The notes under the pieces: generated by a model
What the model was told of the DNA's origin: nothing
What the model saw: the letters and a program-made list of their open reading frames with translations, nothing else
Database searches by the model: none
In this document: piece by piece, positions 1-5,279 of the stretch
Numbering within the stretch: the stretch's first letter is position 1
Layout of the letters: each line of letters begins with the position of its first letter
Made by a program: the position numbers and the translations under genes
From: Pseudomonadota bacterium
GTDB lineage: Bacteria; Pseudomonadota; Gammaproteobacteria; Burkholderiales; Burkholderiaceae_B
Direction of reading: 5' to 3'
Length of the DNA: 5,279 nucleotides
NCBI GenBank assembly: GCA_023432075.1
Contig: JAEYVD010000581.1
Coordinates: 1-5,279, forward strand

Positions 1-110
1 AGGCTTCGGCGCAGGGACAGGAAGCGCTCGAAGATCAGCGCCAAGCCCAGCACGGATGTCGCCAGCAGGGGCCAGATGGGCCAGCCGGCCTCGCGCAGAA
101 TGGAAAGCAA
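1..110 (-). CDS. ExbB/TolQ/MotA-family proton channel protein, N-terminal part (runs off left edge)
   Basis: Only the first 36 codons are in the window, read on the minus strand from a TTG at 110-108. The peptide begins MLSILREAGWPIWPLLATS and continues with a hydrophobic helix (about residues 11-27, rich in Leu, Ala and Ile) ending in FERFLSLRR. A first transmembrane helix closed by an 'E-R' and a basic patch is typical of the ExbB/TolQ/MotA channel family, inner-membrane proteins that use the proton gradient to energise TonB- or Tol-type machines. The TTG start is chosen because AGGAG lies 8 bases upstream and the frame has no better start nearby. A longer open frame over this region on the same strand gives a Cys/Pro-rich peptide with no family character and is a shadow. 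From memory, betaproteobacteria often carry exbB-exbD-lpxK divergent from xseA, which fits. The family call is fairly firm from the helix and context; whether it is exbB or tolQ cannot be decided from 36 residues. Confidence 0.72.
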   Translation of the reverse strand, partial: MLSILREAGWPIWPLLATSVLGLALIFERFLSLRRS

Positions 111-118
111 AGCGTCAA

Positions 119-123
119 CTCCT
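119..123 (-). promoter_or_regulatory. Ribosome binding site that decides the TTG start of the ExbB-like gene
   Basis: AGGAG reads on the minus strand from 123 to 119, with 8 bases before the TTG at 110-108. It is the only strong Shine-Dalgarno match near this gene and is the main reason for preferring the rare TTG start. Confidence 0.65.
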
Positions 124-174
124 GAGAGCCGCAGGCGCCGGATGGGGCGCGTCGTGGCGTCTGAACAAGCCGAA

Positions 175-203
175 ACTGTAACGGCGCGGCGCGCCTGTGG
201 CAA
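175..203 (-). promoter_or_regulatory. Candidate sigma-70 promoter for the ExbB-like gene
   Basis: On the minus strand, TTGCCA (203-198, five of six bases of the -35 consensus) is followed after 17 bases by TACAGT (180-175, four of six of the -10 consensus). Transcription would begin near 168, giving a leader of about 58 bases before the TTG start. The spacing is ideal but the -10 is imperfect. The DnaA-box palindrome at 223-243 lies just upstream of this -35. This is a pattern match only. Confidence 0.35.
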
Positions 204-222
204 GGCAGGGCGATCCCGAAAC

Positions 223-243
223 TATCCACAGAATCTGTGGATA
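223..243. repeat. Perfect 21-bp palindrome containing two opposed DnaA-box-like sequences
   Basis: TATCCACAGA (223-232) and TCTGTGGATA (234-243) are perfect inverted arms around a single central A (233). Each arm holds a DnaA-box sequence: CTATCCACA on the plus strand (222-230, one mismatch to TTATCCACA) and a perfect TTATCCACA on the minus strand (244-236). The 9-mer consensus is established for the replication initiator DnaA. That DnaA binds here is inference. Confidence 0.7.
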
Positions 244-247
244 ATTC

Positions 248-256
248 TGTGCAGAA
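248..256 (-). promoter_or_regulatory. Third DnaA-box-like 9-mer, next to the palindrome
   Basis: TTCTGCACA on the minus strand (256-248) differs at one position from the relaxed DnaA box TTATNCACA. It has the same orientation as the perfect box at 244-236, starts 12 bases from it, and is separated from it by three bases. It also lies within the small inverted repeat TTCTG/CAGAA (245-249 and 252-256). Alone it would be weak; beside two better boxes it suggests a cluster. Confidence 0.4.
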
Positions 257-318
257 CTCAGCCAGAAGGCTTATAGGCACAGGGCTTGCGCTTGTTTGCT
301 TCAATTGAGCGCAGCGCC

Positions 319-343
319 TTATCGCATAAAAGAATATATAAAT
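319..343. other. AT-rich tract upstream of xseA, possible promoter or unwinding element
   Basis: This stretch is strikingly AT-rich for a GC-rich genome and includes CATAAA (325-330), TATATA (335-340) and TATAAA (337-342). Any of these could act as a -10 for xseA, but none has a good -35 at 16-18 bases. TTGCTT (296-301) pairs with the poor TTATCG at 319-324, and TTGAGC (305-310) is 14 bases from CATAAA. The xseA promoter therefore probably lies here but cannot be placed exactly. It could alternatively be an easily melted element paired with the DnaA boxes about 65 bases away. Confidence 0.3.
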
Positions 344-460
344 CATGAACTTACACCGAATTTGCTGCGTTTCTGGGCCGTTGCTGCAAATTTCTGGAGA
401 CGCGGTATCATTGCGGCCCGCTCCGCCTGCCCTGTGGACAGGTTCGCATCGGAAAGCCCC

Positions 461-1828
461 ATGACAATTGAACTCCCAGTCACAAACAACGCATTTGCGC
501 GGGAAATCCTTACAGTTGCCCAGTTGAACCAAGCAGTGGGGCAGTTGTTGGAGCGCAGCATCCCGGCGCTGTGGGTGCGTGGAGAGATTTCCAACTTCAC
601 GCAGGCGGCTTCAGGACATTGGTACTTCACGCTCAAGGACAGCCGGGCCGCCGTGCGGGCCGTCATGTTCCGCGGCCGCGCCAGCGCCGTGGGGTTTGTG
701 CCCCGGGCGGGCGATCAGGTTGAGATCCGGGCCCGGGTTTCCCTGTACGAGCCACGGGGCGACTATCAGCTGCAGGCTGACGCCATGCGGCGGGCAGGAT
801 TAGGGAATCTGTACGAGGCCTTTCTGCGCCTGAAAGAACAACTGGCCTCCGAGGGGCTGTTCGATCCGGCTCGCAAGCGAGAGCCAATCCGGTTGCCCCG
901 CGCGATCGGCGTGATCACCTCGCTGCATGCCGCGGCGCTGCGCGACGTGCTGTCGGCGCTGGCCCGGCGGGCGCCCCAGGTTCCGGTCATCATCTATCCG
1001 GCCCCGGTTCAGGGGGCGGACGCCGCGAACAAGCTGGCCGCCCAGTTGCGCCTGGCCAATGAACGGGCAGAAGTGGATACGTTGCTGCTCGTGCGGGGCG
1101 GCGGCAGCATCGAAGACCTCTGGAGCTTCAACGACGAGGAGCTGGCGCGCCAGGTGGCGGTCAGCGAGATTCCCGTCATCAGCGGCGTGGGCCACGAAAC
1201 CGACTTCACCATCGTGGACTTCGTGTCCGACCTGCGGGCGCCCACGCCCACCGCCGCAGCCGAACTGGCGTGCGCGCCGCGCGCCGAATTGCTTGGCCGC
1301 GTCATGCAGACCCTGCAAACGATGGTGCGGAGCCAGCAACGGCGGCTGGAGCGGGCGGCGCAGCGCCTGGATCGCGCCAGCGCGCAGCTCGTTTCCCCCG
1401 CGCAGCGCCTGCAGCACCAGCGCGAACGCTTGAACAGTCTGCAGTACCGGCTGGCTTCGGCCTGGTCGGCGCCGCAAGGCCGGCGCACCGCGCGGGTCAA
1501 TCTCCTGGCGCAGCGCCTGACCCATCGCGTGCCCGACACGGGCCGGGCCGCGGAACGCCTGGCCGGCGCCGTACGTCAGTTGGGTCAGGCCCAGGCGCGA
1601 TTGCTCGTCGAGCGTCGCAACCGGCTTGCCGCCGCGTCCGCGCAATTGCGCGCGTTGGATCCGGGCAACACGCTGGCGCGCGGTTACGCGATTGCTCGAG
1701 ACGAGCAGGGCCGCATTGTTCGTGACGCAGCCGCGCTATCGGCGGGCCAGCCCCTGGACCTGAGCTTTGCGCAGGGCGGGGCGCAGGTTCAGGTGCAATC
1801 CACGCGTTCCACGCGCGACCCCAGCTGA
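461..1828 (+). CDS. xseA: Exodeoxyribonuclease VII large subunit
   Basis: XseA is the catalytic subunit of exonuclease VII, which degrades single-stranded DNA from either end in the cytoplasm and works with the small subunit XseB (not in this window) in DNA repair. The 455-residue length matches the family (E. coli about 456). An N-terminal OB-fold (about 15-110, with GHWYFTLKD at 52-60) is followed by the catalytic domain with RDVL (161-164), VRGGGSIEDLWSFNDE (211-226), GVGHETDFT (242-250) and DLRAPTP (257-263). D162, R212, H245 and D248 match the E. coli residues D155, R205, H238 and D241, reported as essential, all at a constant offset of +7. A long Gln/Arg/Leu-rich helical region (about 275-400) follows, then LARGYA (405-410). 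The ATG at 461 is chosen over upstream in-frame starts (for example TTG at 296) because the MTIELP start gives family length; GGAAAG (451-456) is a modest ribosome binding site. It is probably co-transcribed with the ankyrin gene 45 bases downstream. Confidence 0.97.
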   Translation: MTIELPVTNNAFAREILTVAQLNQAVGQLLERSIPALWVRGEISNFTQAASGHWYFTLKDSRAAVRAVMFRGRASAVGFVPRAGDQVEIRARVSLYEPRGDYQLQADAMRRAGLGNLYEAFLRLKEQLASEGLFDPARKREPIRLPRAIGVITSLHAAALRDVLSALARRAPQVPVIIYPAPVQGADAANKLAAQLRLANERAEVDTLLLVRGGGSIEDLWSFNDEELARQVAVSEIPVISGVGHETDFTIVDFVSDLRAPTPTAAAELACAPRAELLGRVMQTLQTMVRSQQRRLERAAQRLDRASAQLVSPAQRLQHQRERLNSLQYRLASAWSAPQGRRTARVNLLAQRLTHRVPDTGRAAERLAGAVRQLGQAQARLLVERRNRLAAASAQLRALDPGNTLARGYAIARDEQGRIVRDAAALSAGQPLDLSFAQGGAQVQVQSTRSTRDPS

Positions 1829-1873
1829 TCTTTCCGCGCCGCAAATCCTTTCCACCCAAACCCTGGCGGCAGG

Positions 1874-4800
1874 ATGTTCCACGACAGAAATCTGAAATGG
1901 GCGGCTACCGGTCTGGCCGCGGCGATATGGGCAACGGGGGTTGGCTCCGTGGCCCTTGCGGAAACCGCGACCAAATCTCCGGCGGCGGCAGCGGCAGCAG
2001 CTACCGCGCCCTCCGTCACGCCGCCCGCCGCCGCAGCCGCCGATTGCAACTGCGCGTCGCCGTACCGCGAATACAAACACGCCGGCACCCCGCAGACCGA
2101 GGCGCTGTTCGCGGCAGTCAGCCGCAACGACGAGGCCGCGTTCCTGGCCGCGCTGGCGCAGGTGGAGCGCCCGGGCGACTATGCCCTGAACGGCTTGCCG
2201 TTGCTGCACGCTTTGCTGATGCCGCCCCGCGGCCTGCGATCGCAGTACGTATATTGGGACCTGACGCCGGAAGATTCCGCGCGGCTGCGCCAGGCCCGCG
2301 AAGCCGGCCTGCCGGCCCGCGCGCGCATGCTGGCGGCATTGCTGGCCACCAAGCCGGCGCTGGATGACATCACGTACGAGTCGCGCCGCCCACCACTGCA
2401 CCTGGCCCTGCTGTATGGCACGCCGGAGACGATGGAGGCGTTGCTGGCCGCCGGCGCCAACCCGGACCAGCGCGGCGACGCCAATGACACAGCCCTGGAA
2501 TTCCTGCTGAATCGCGATTTCGAATATGCGGTGCGCATGACCTACCTGCCGCGCCTTGTGGATCGCAAGCCCATGACGCGGATGGTGGTTGCCTTGTTCG
2601 GCGCCGGCGCCAGCCGCCCCTATGCGGCGCTGGACACCGCAGACAAGGCCGCCGCGTCGAGCGCGATCACGGACGGGCAAGGCAGGGTGAGGCCAGCGGC
2701 CGACTTCCTGTCCTGGCTGCCGCTGGTGGAATTGACCGAAGGCGCGGACGCCCTGCGCGCACTGGCCGCCTCGGGCAGCCGTCCCGCCTATGAAGAGGAG
2801 CTGACCGCGCTGGCGCTTGCTGCCTACCAGGGCGATGCGCAGGCCGTGTCGTTTTTGATGGAGCAGGGGCCGCGCACGATCCCCGCCACGGGTTGGGGTG
2901 AGAGCGGGGACCGCGATGTGTGGCTGGACGCGGCGCAGGCGGCGGTTGAAGGCGGGCACCCCGAGGTCGCCGGGTTGCTGCTGCGCGGGGACATGCCCTT
3001 TGCGCAACGCGGCCCGCAGGTGGGCTCAGGCAGTCTGATCTTCGCCAGACCCCAGATGGGCAACCGGCCCATCATGAACCTGGCCGCTCAGCGCGGCGAC
3101 GCGCAGACGGTGCGGCGCCTGCTGGCCTTGGGGGCGCCGGTCGATGGCGACCCCGCCGAACCCCATGGCAACACGCCGCTGGCCGATGCCGTGCAGGCCG
3201 GCCAACCTGACGCCGTCAAGGCGCTGCTCGCCGGGGGCGCCGATCCCGGCTTGCGGCGCGACGGCTATGACCGCCAGTCAGCCCTGGAGGCCGCGGTGCG
3301 GGCCGGGGATACCACGCTGCTGCGCACGCTGTTGTCCGCGATGAAGCCCGGCGCCTTGCGCGCGGCGCTGCAAGATCCCGCCGGCTCGCTCGTGGCGCAA
3401 CTGTTGCGGCAGCCGGGCGGGCAGGGCGCGGCAGTCCTGCGCATGTTCGCGGACGCGGGATTCGACATGAAAACCCTGGATGCGGGCGCCATCCGCCAGG
3501 CGCTGGAAAGCCGCGATACGGCGCTGGCGCTGATGTTGATCGACGCCGGCGTGCCGGTGAATCCGGCCCCGCCGGCGGCCGCCCGGGACGCCGCGCCTGC
3601 GCGACCGGATGATGCGCGCGGAACGCCGCCCCTGCTGCTGGCTGCCACGTCCGGCCAGATCGCGGTCGTCGACGCGTTGCTTGCCAAGGGCGCGGACCCG
3701 GCCGCCCTCGCGCCGGACGGCGAAAACGCCTTGTATTGGCTGATCGGCCGTCAGGACGCCGCCATGCTGGACCGGCTGCTGCGCGCCGGCGCCCGGTTCG
3801 ATGACCCGCGGCTACCGGCCGCGCCCCACCCGTACGCGCTGCTCAATGCGGCCGTGGTGTCGGGCGATATCGACACGGTGCGCCGCGTGAGTGCCGCCAA
3901 TGGCCAGGCGATCGCACAGGCCTGCCTGCCGGATAACGCCGAGTTCGTGCTGGTCGACAAGCCCGGCTACTTTGCGCAACTGCATGCGGCCGGGTTCACC
4001 GGCCAGGAATCGGGATGCGCGCGCGATGGCCGCCAGTTGCCCGAGCGCGTCGTGACGATGCTGCTGCAAAGCCGCCAGCAGATTACCGCGCGGTACGACA
4101 CCGTGGTCCAGGTGCTGCGGCATTTCAAGGACGCCGGGGGCGATCTGGATGCGCCACAGGCCGGCGGCGACACGCCGCTGAATGCCGCGATACGTCTGGG
4201 CCGCCGGGACCTGGCGAGCGCGCTGCTGGACGCGGGCGCGAGCCCGGACGCAGGCGCCGCCGCGGGTCGTGGTCCGGCGTGGACTGCGCTTGAAACCGGC
4301 CAGCCCGGGATGCTGGTCTTGCTGGCGCGGCATCATGCGCGGTTCGACGCGGCCGTCGCCCCGTCCGGACAGTCGTTTCGCAGGGCGCTCGTCTGCCAGT
4401 CCGATCCGGTCTTCGCGCGGACCCTGCAGGACGCGGGCGTCACGCTTGAAGCGGACTGCGCGCCACCGGCCGCGCAAGGCCGGCGCCTGGGCGCCAAGGC
4501 CGCGAACAAGTCTTCCGAAGCCATCCGCGTGCCTGGACACTATTTCCTGAGCGGTGTTCGGGAGGTCGGCAGCGAATTGCTGCTGCGCGACGACGGCTGC
4601 TTCGACTATTTCCTGAGCTATGGCGCCGTCGACATCAATGCGCGCGGAATCTGGCGCGCCGACGGCAAGCAGCTATTCCTGGACACGCCGCCGATGCGGC
4701 CGTTTTCAGCCATCGCCGATGTGCGCGCCGACAGCCTGCCCGCCGAGCCCGGCATGCTGACGGTGCGGGTGTATCACCGCGGCAGGCCGGTCAGCATCGA

Positions 4801-5110
4801 CGTGGCGGTGTCGTCGGCCGATGCGGATTACGGTGGCGGCCCGCGCCGATCGGAAGGCGCGGACGGTGTCAGTGTGCCCATCGCCGAGGGCGCGCTGAAG
4901 TCCCTGGCCGTCTTCGTGCCGTTGCCGGCTGGCGAACGCTGGCATGAGGTGGACGTGAGCCGAATCGATCCGGCCACCCGGTCCATACGCATCGATATCG
5001 ACGTGCCCGACGGCGCGGCCAGCGCTCCGCTGCATAAAGTCCTGGCCGTGGCGGACGACGGCGCCTTGGTTGAGACCGCCAACGGCAGGGAACTGCGCTA
5101 CACGAAATGA
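1874..5110 (+). CDS. Exported ankyrin-repeat protein with uncharacterised C-terminal beta-rich domain
   Basis: This 1078-residue protein starts with a typical Sec signal peptide: basic residues R5 and K8, a hydrophobic stretch 9-27, and a likely cut after A27-L28-A29. A low-complexity Ala/Pro/Thr linker (30-56) and a CNC motif (C58, C60) follow. Residues about 76-860 hold a dozen or so degenerate ankyrin repeats, clearest at 172-200, 308-333, 398-424, 431-458, 583-610, 616-643 and 764-792, with signatures such as PLHLALL, NTPLADAV and LLAKGADP. An insert at about 680-760 interrupts the array. The last ~190 residues (887-1078) form a separate, probably all-beta domain starting GHYFLSGVREVGSELLLRDD, with FLSYGAVD and GIWRADGKQLFLD. 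Ankyrin repeats are protein-binding scaffolds; no enzyme motif is seen and the partner is unknown. Predicted location is the periplasm. GGCGG (1865-1869), 4 bases before the ATG, is a poor ribosome binding site, so translation may depend on xseA. Repeats and export are secure; function is not. Confidence 0.9.
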   Translation: MFHDRNLKWAATGLAAAIWATGVGSVALAETATKSPAAAAAAATAPSVTPPAAAAADCNCASPYREYKHAGTPQTEALFAAVSRNDEAAFLAALAQVERPGDYALNGLPLLHALLMPPRGLRSQYVYWDLTPEDSARLRQAREAGLPARARMLAALLATKPALDDITYESRRPPLHLALLYGTPETMEALLAAGANPDQRGDANDTALEFLLNRDFEYAVRMTYLPRLVDRKPMTRMVVALFGAGASRPYAALDTADKAAASSAITDGQGRVRPAADFLSWLPLVELTEGADALRALAASGSRPAYEEELTALALAAYQGDAQAVSFLMEQGPRTIPATGWGESGDRDVWLDAAQAAVEGGHPEVAGLLLRGDMPFAQRGPQVGSGSLIFARPQMGNRPIMNLAAQRGDAQTVRRLLALGAPVDGDPAEPHGNTPLADAVQAGQPDAVKALLAGGADPGLRRDGYDRQSALEAAVRAGDTTLLRTLLSAMKPGALRAALQDPAGSLVAQLLRQPGGQGAAVLRMFADAGFDMKTLDAGAIRQALESRDTALALMLIDAGVPVNPAPPAAARDAAPARPDDARGTPPLLLAATSGQIAVVDALLAKGADPAALAPDGENALYWLIGRQDAAMLDRLLRAGARFDDPRLPAAPHPYALLNAAVVSGDIDTVRRVSAANGQAIAQACLPDNAEFVLVDKPGYFAQLHAAGFTGQESGCARDGRQLPERVVTMLLQSRQQITARYDTVVQVLRHFKDAGGDLDAPQAGGDTPLNAAIRLGRRDLASALLDAGASPDAGAAAGRGPAWTALETGQPGMLVLLARHHARFDAAVAPSGQSFRRALVCQSDPVFARTLQDAGVTLEADCAPPAAQGRRLGAKAANKSSEAIRVPGHYFLSGVREVGSELLLRDDGCFDYFLSYGAVDINARGIWRADGKQLFLDTPPMRPFSAIADVRADSLPAEPGMLTVRVYHRGRPVSIDVAVSSADADYGGGPRRSEGADGVSVPIAEGALKSLAVFVPLPAGERWHEVDVSRIDPATRSIRIDIDVPDGAASAPLHKVLAVADDGALVETANGRELRYTK

Positions 5111-5130
5111 CGCAAGGCAGGCGCCTTGCG
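5111..5130. repeat. Short hairpin directly after the ankyrin gene stop
   Basis: CGCAAGGC (5111-5118) and GCCTTGCG (5123-5130) are perfect 8-bp inverted arms around the loop AGGC, beginning at the first base after the TGA. No T-run follows, so it is not a classic intrinsic terminator. It could protect the 3' end of the transcript or act together with the larger hairpin 36 bases on. Confidence 0.5.
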
Positions 5131-5166
5131 CGGGCGTACCGACGGCCTGGTCATAAGCATGTGCCC

Positions 5167-5194
5167 GTTAACCCCGCGCCAGCGCGGGGTTAAC
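5167..5194. terminator. Strong hairpin, probable transcription terminator (possibly bidirectional)
   Basis: GTTAACCCCGCGC (5167-5179) and GCGCGGGGTTAAC (5182-5194) are perfect 13-bp inverted arms around CA, effectively a 12-bp GC-rich stem with a four-base loop. It lies between the ankyrin gene and the next gene, where the xseA transcript would be expected to end. No T-run follows the stem, so termination is inferred from stem strength and position. TTAACA at 5190-5195 resembles a -35 but is 22 bases from the -10-like TACAAT, too far for a normal promoter. Confidence 0.6.
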
Positions 5195-5217
5195 ACGGTA
5201 TCCTCAGGAGTTGCCGA

Positions 5218-5223
5218 TACAAT
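5218..5223 (+). promoter_or_regulatory. Candidate -10 element for the downstream gene (probable sodB)
   Basis: TACAAT matches five of six bases of the sigma-70 -10 consensus. It would start transcription near 5230, giving a leader of about 34 bases. No recognisable -35 lies 16-18 bases upstream (that stretch reads ACGGTA), so the promoter may be weak or need an activator. Confidence 0.4.
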
Positions 5224-5250
5224 TGACCGGCTTGATCGTGCTCTCAACAG

Positions 5251-5256
5251 AAGGAA
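5251..5256 (+). promoter_or_regulatory. Ribosome binding site of the probable sodB
   Basis: AAGGAA lies 7 bases before the ATG at 5264, which is ideal spacing. It supports that ATG as a true start even though only five full codons are in the window. Confidence 0.65.
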
Positions 5257-5263
5257 CCATCAC

Positions 5264-5279
5264 ATGGCACATACTCTTC
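5264..5279 (+). CDS. sodB: Probable iron superoxide dismutase, first five codons (runs off right edge)
   Basis: Only ATG GCA CAT ACT CTT and one further base are present, giving Met-Ala-His-Thr-Leu. Betaproteobacterial SodB proteins commonly begin MAHTLP or MAYTLP, and from memory sodB often lies next to xseA in Burkholderiales. SodB is the cytoplasmic iron enzyme that converts superoxide to hydrogen peroxide and oxygen. A good ribosome binding site and a -10-like element precede the start, and the hairpin at 5167-5194 separates it from the ankyrin gene, so it is probably its own transcription unit. Five residues cannot prove identity; the call rests on the start peptide together with gene order. 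Confidence 0.6.

Larger units (their letters stand above)
111..460. other. Divergent intergenic region between the ExbB-like gene and xseA
   Basis: These 350 bases separate two divergent genes. They hold the ribosome binding site and candidate promoter of the minus-strand gene, the DnaA-box cluster at 222-256, an AT-rich tract around 319-343, a loose inverted repeat (AATTTGC at 359-365 and GCAAATT at 386-392, loop 20), and a small palindrome CCTGTGGACAGG at 431-442 just upstream of the xseA start. Open frames do cross the region, including an upstream extension of the xseA frame, but their peptides show no family character, so I regard it as non-coding. I could not find a convincing -35/-10 pair for xseA. 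Confidence 0.6.

Noticed and set aside
222..343. Chromosomal replication origin (oriC)
   Set aside because: The DnaA boxes and AT tract fit, but no dnaA, dnaN, gyrB, rpmH or parAB gene is visible and only three boxes are clustered; an ectopic DnaA site or regulatory region is more likely.
296..460. 55-codon upstream extension of the xseA frame from a TTG
   Set aside because: The extra peptide has no family character and would exceed the normal XseA length; starting at 461 gives 455 residues with catalytic residues at a constant offset from E. coli.
35..532. 165-codon open frame on the minus strand over the left end and intergenic region
   Set aside because: Its Cys/Pro-rich peptide is unlike any protein family I know; a different minus-strand frame over 1-110 gives the ExbB-like membrane helix with a proper ribosome binding site.
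800..1645. 281-codon open frame on the minus strand inside xseA
   Set aside because: It mirrors the xseA frame, whose catalytic motifs are intact; its composition is biased and no domain is recognisable.
1979..2040. GC-rich triplet runs (GGC/GCA/GCC) that look like a microsatellite
   Set aside because: They encode the Ala/Pro linker after the signal peptide and are interrupted and mixed, so they read as a low-complexity linker rather than a slippage repeat or phase-variable tract.
1736..3007. 423-codon open frame on the minus strand across the end of xseA and the start of the ankyrin gene
   Set aside because: It lies opposite two well-supported genes, is very rich in Arg, Gly and Gln, and shows no family motif. 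Long antisense frames are expected in high-GC coding DNA.
1874..5110. Secreted toxin or type VI secretion immunity protein
   Set aside because: Some exported ankyrin proteins are immunity factors, but no effector, VgrG, PAAR or toxin domain lies in the window, and no catalytic toxin motif is seen in this protein.

Overview
The window looks like a high-GC betaproteobacterial chromosome, most likely Alcaligenaceae (Bordetella/Achromobacter type). I infer this from base composition, the close family match of the XseA protein, and the neighbourhood: an ExbB/TolQ-like gene divergent from xseA, with a probable sodB start downstream. No rRNA, tRNA, CRISPR array, insertion sequence or phage gene is visible.

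Layout from left to right: (1) on the minus strand, the first 36 codons of an ExbB/TolQ/MotA-family proton-channel gene run off the left edge; they start at a TTG behind an AGGAG ribosome binding site. (2) A 350-base divergent intergenic region (111-460) holds a candidate minus-strand sigma-70 promoter, a perfect 21-bp palindrome made of two opposed DnaA-box-like sequences plus a third box beside it, and an AT-rich tract. (3) xseA (461-1828, plus) encodes the complete 455-residue large subunit of exonuclease VII, with all the expected catalytic residues. (4) After 45 bases, on the same strand, comes a 1078-residue exported ankyrin-repeat protein (1874-5110). It has a signal peptide, an Ala/Pro linker, a CxC motif, about a dozen degenerate ankyrin repeats and a separate C-terminal beta-rich domain of unknown function. 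(5) Two inverted repeats (5111-5130 and 5167-5194) follow; the second is a 13-bp-arm hairpin likely to end transcription. (6) A -10-like element and a good ribosome binding site precede the first 16 bases of a gene starting Met-Ala-His-Thr-Leu, probably the iron superoxide dismutase gene sodB.

Exonuclease VII acts in the cytoplasm in DNA repair, and its small subunit XseB is not in this window. The ankyrin protein is predicted to be periplasmic, so a direct partnership with XseA is unlikely despite probable co-transcription. The parts most worth a second look are the DnaA-box cluster upstream of xseA and the large exported ankyrin protein with its uncharacterised C-terminal domain, sitting between xseA and the probable sodB.
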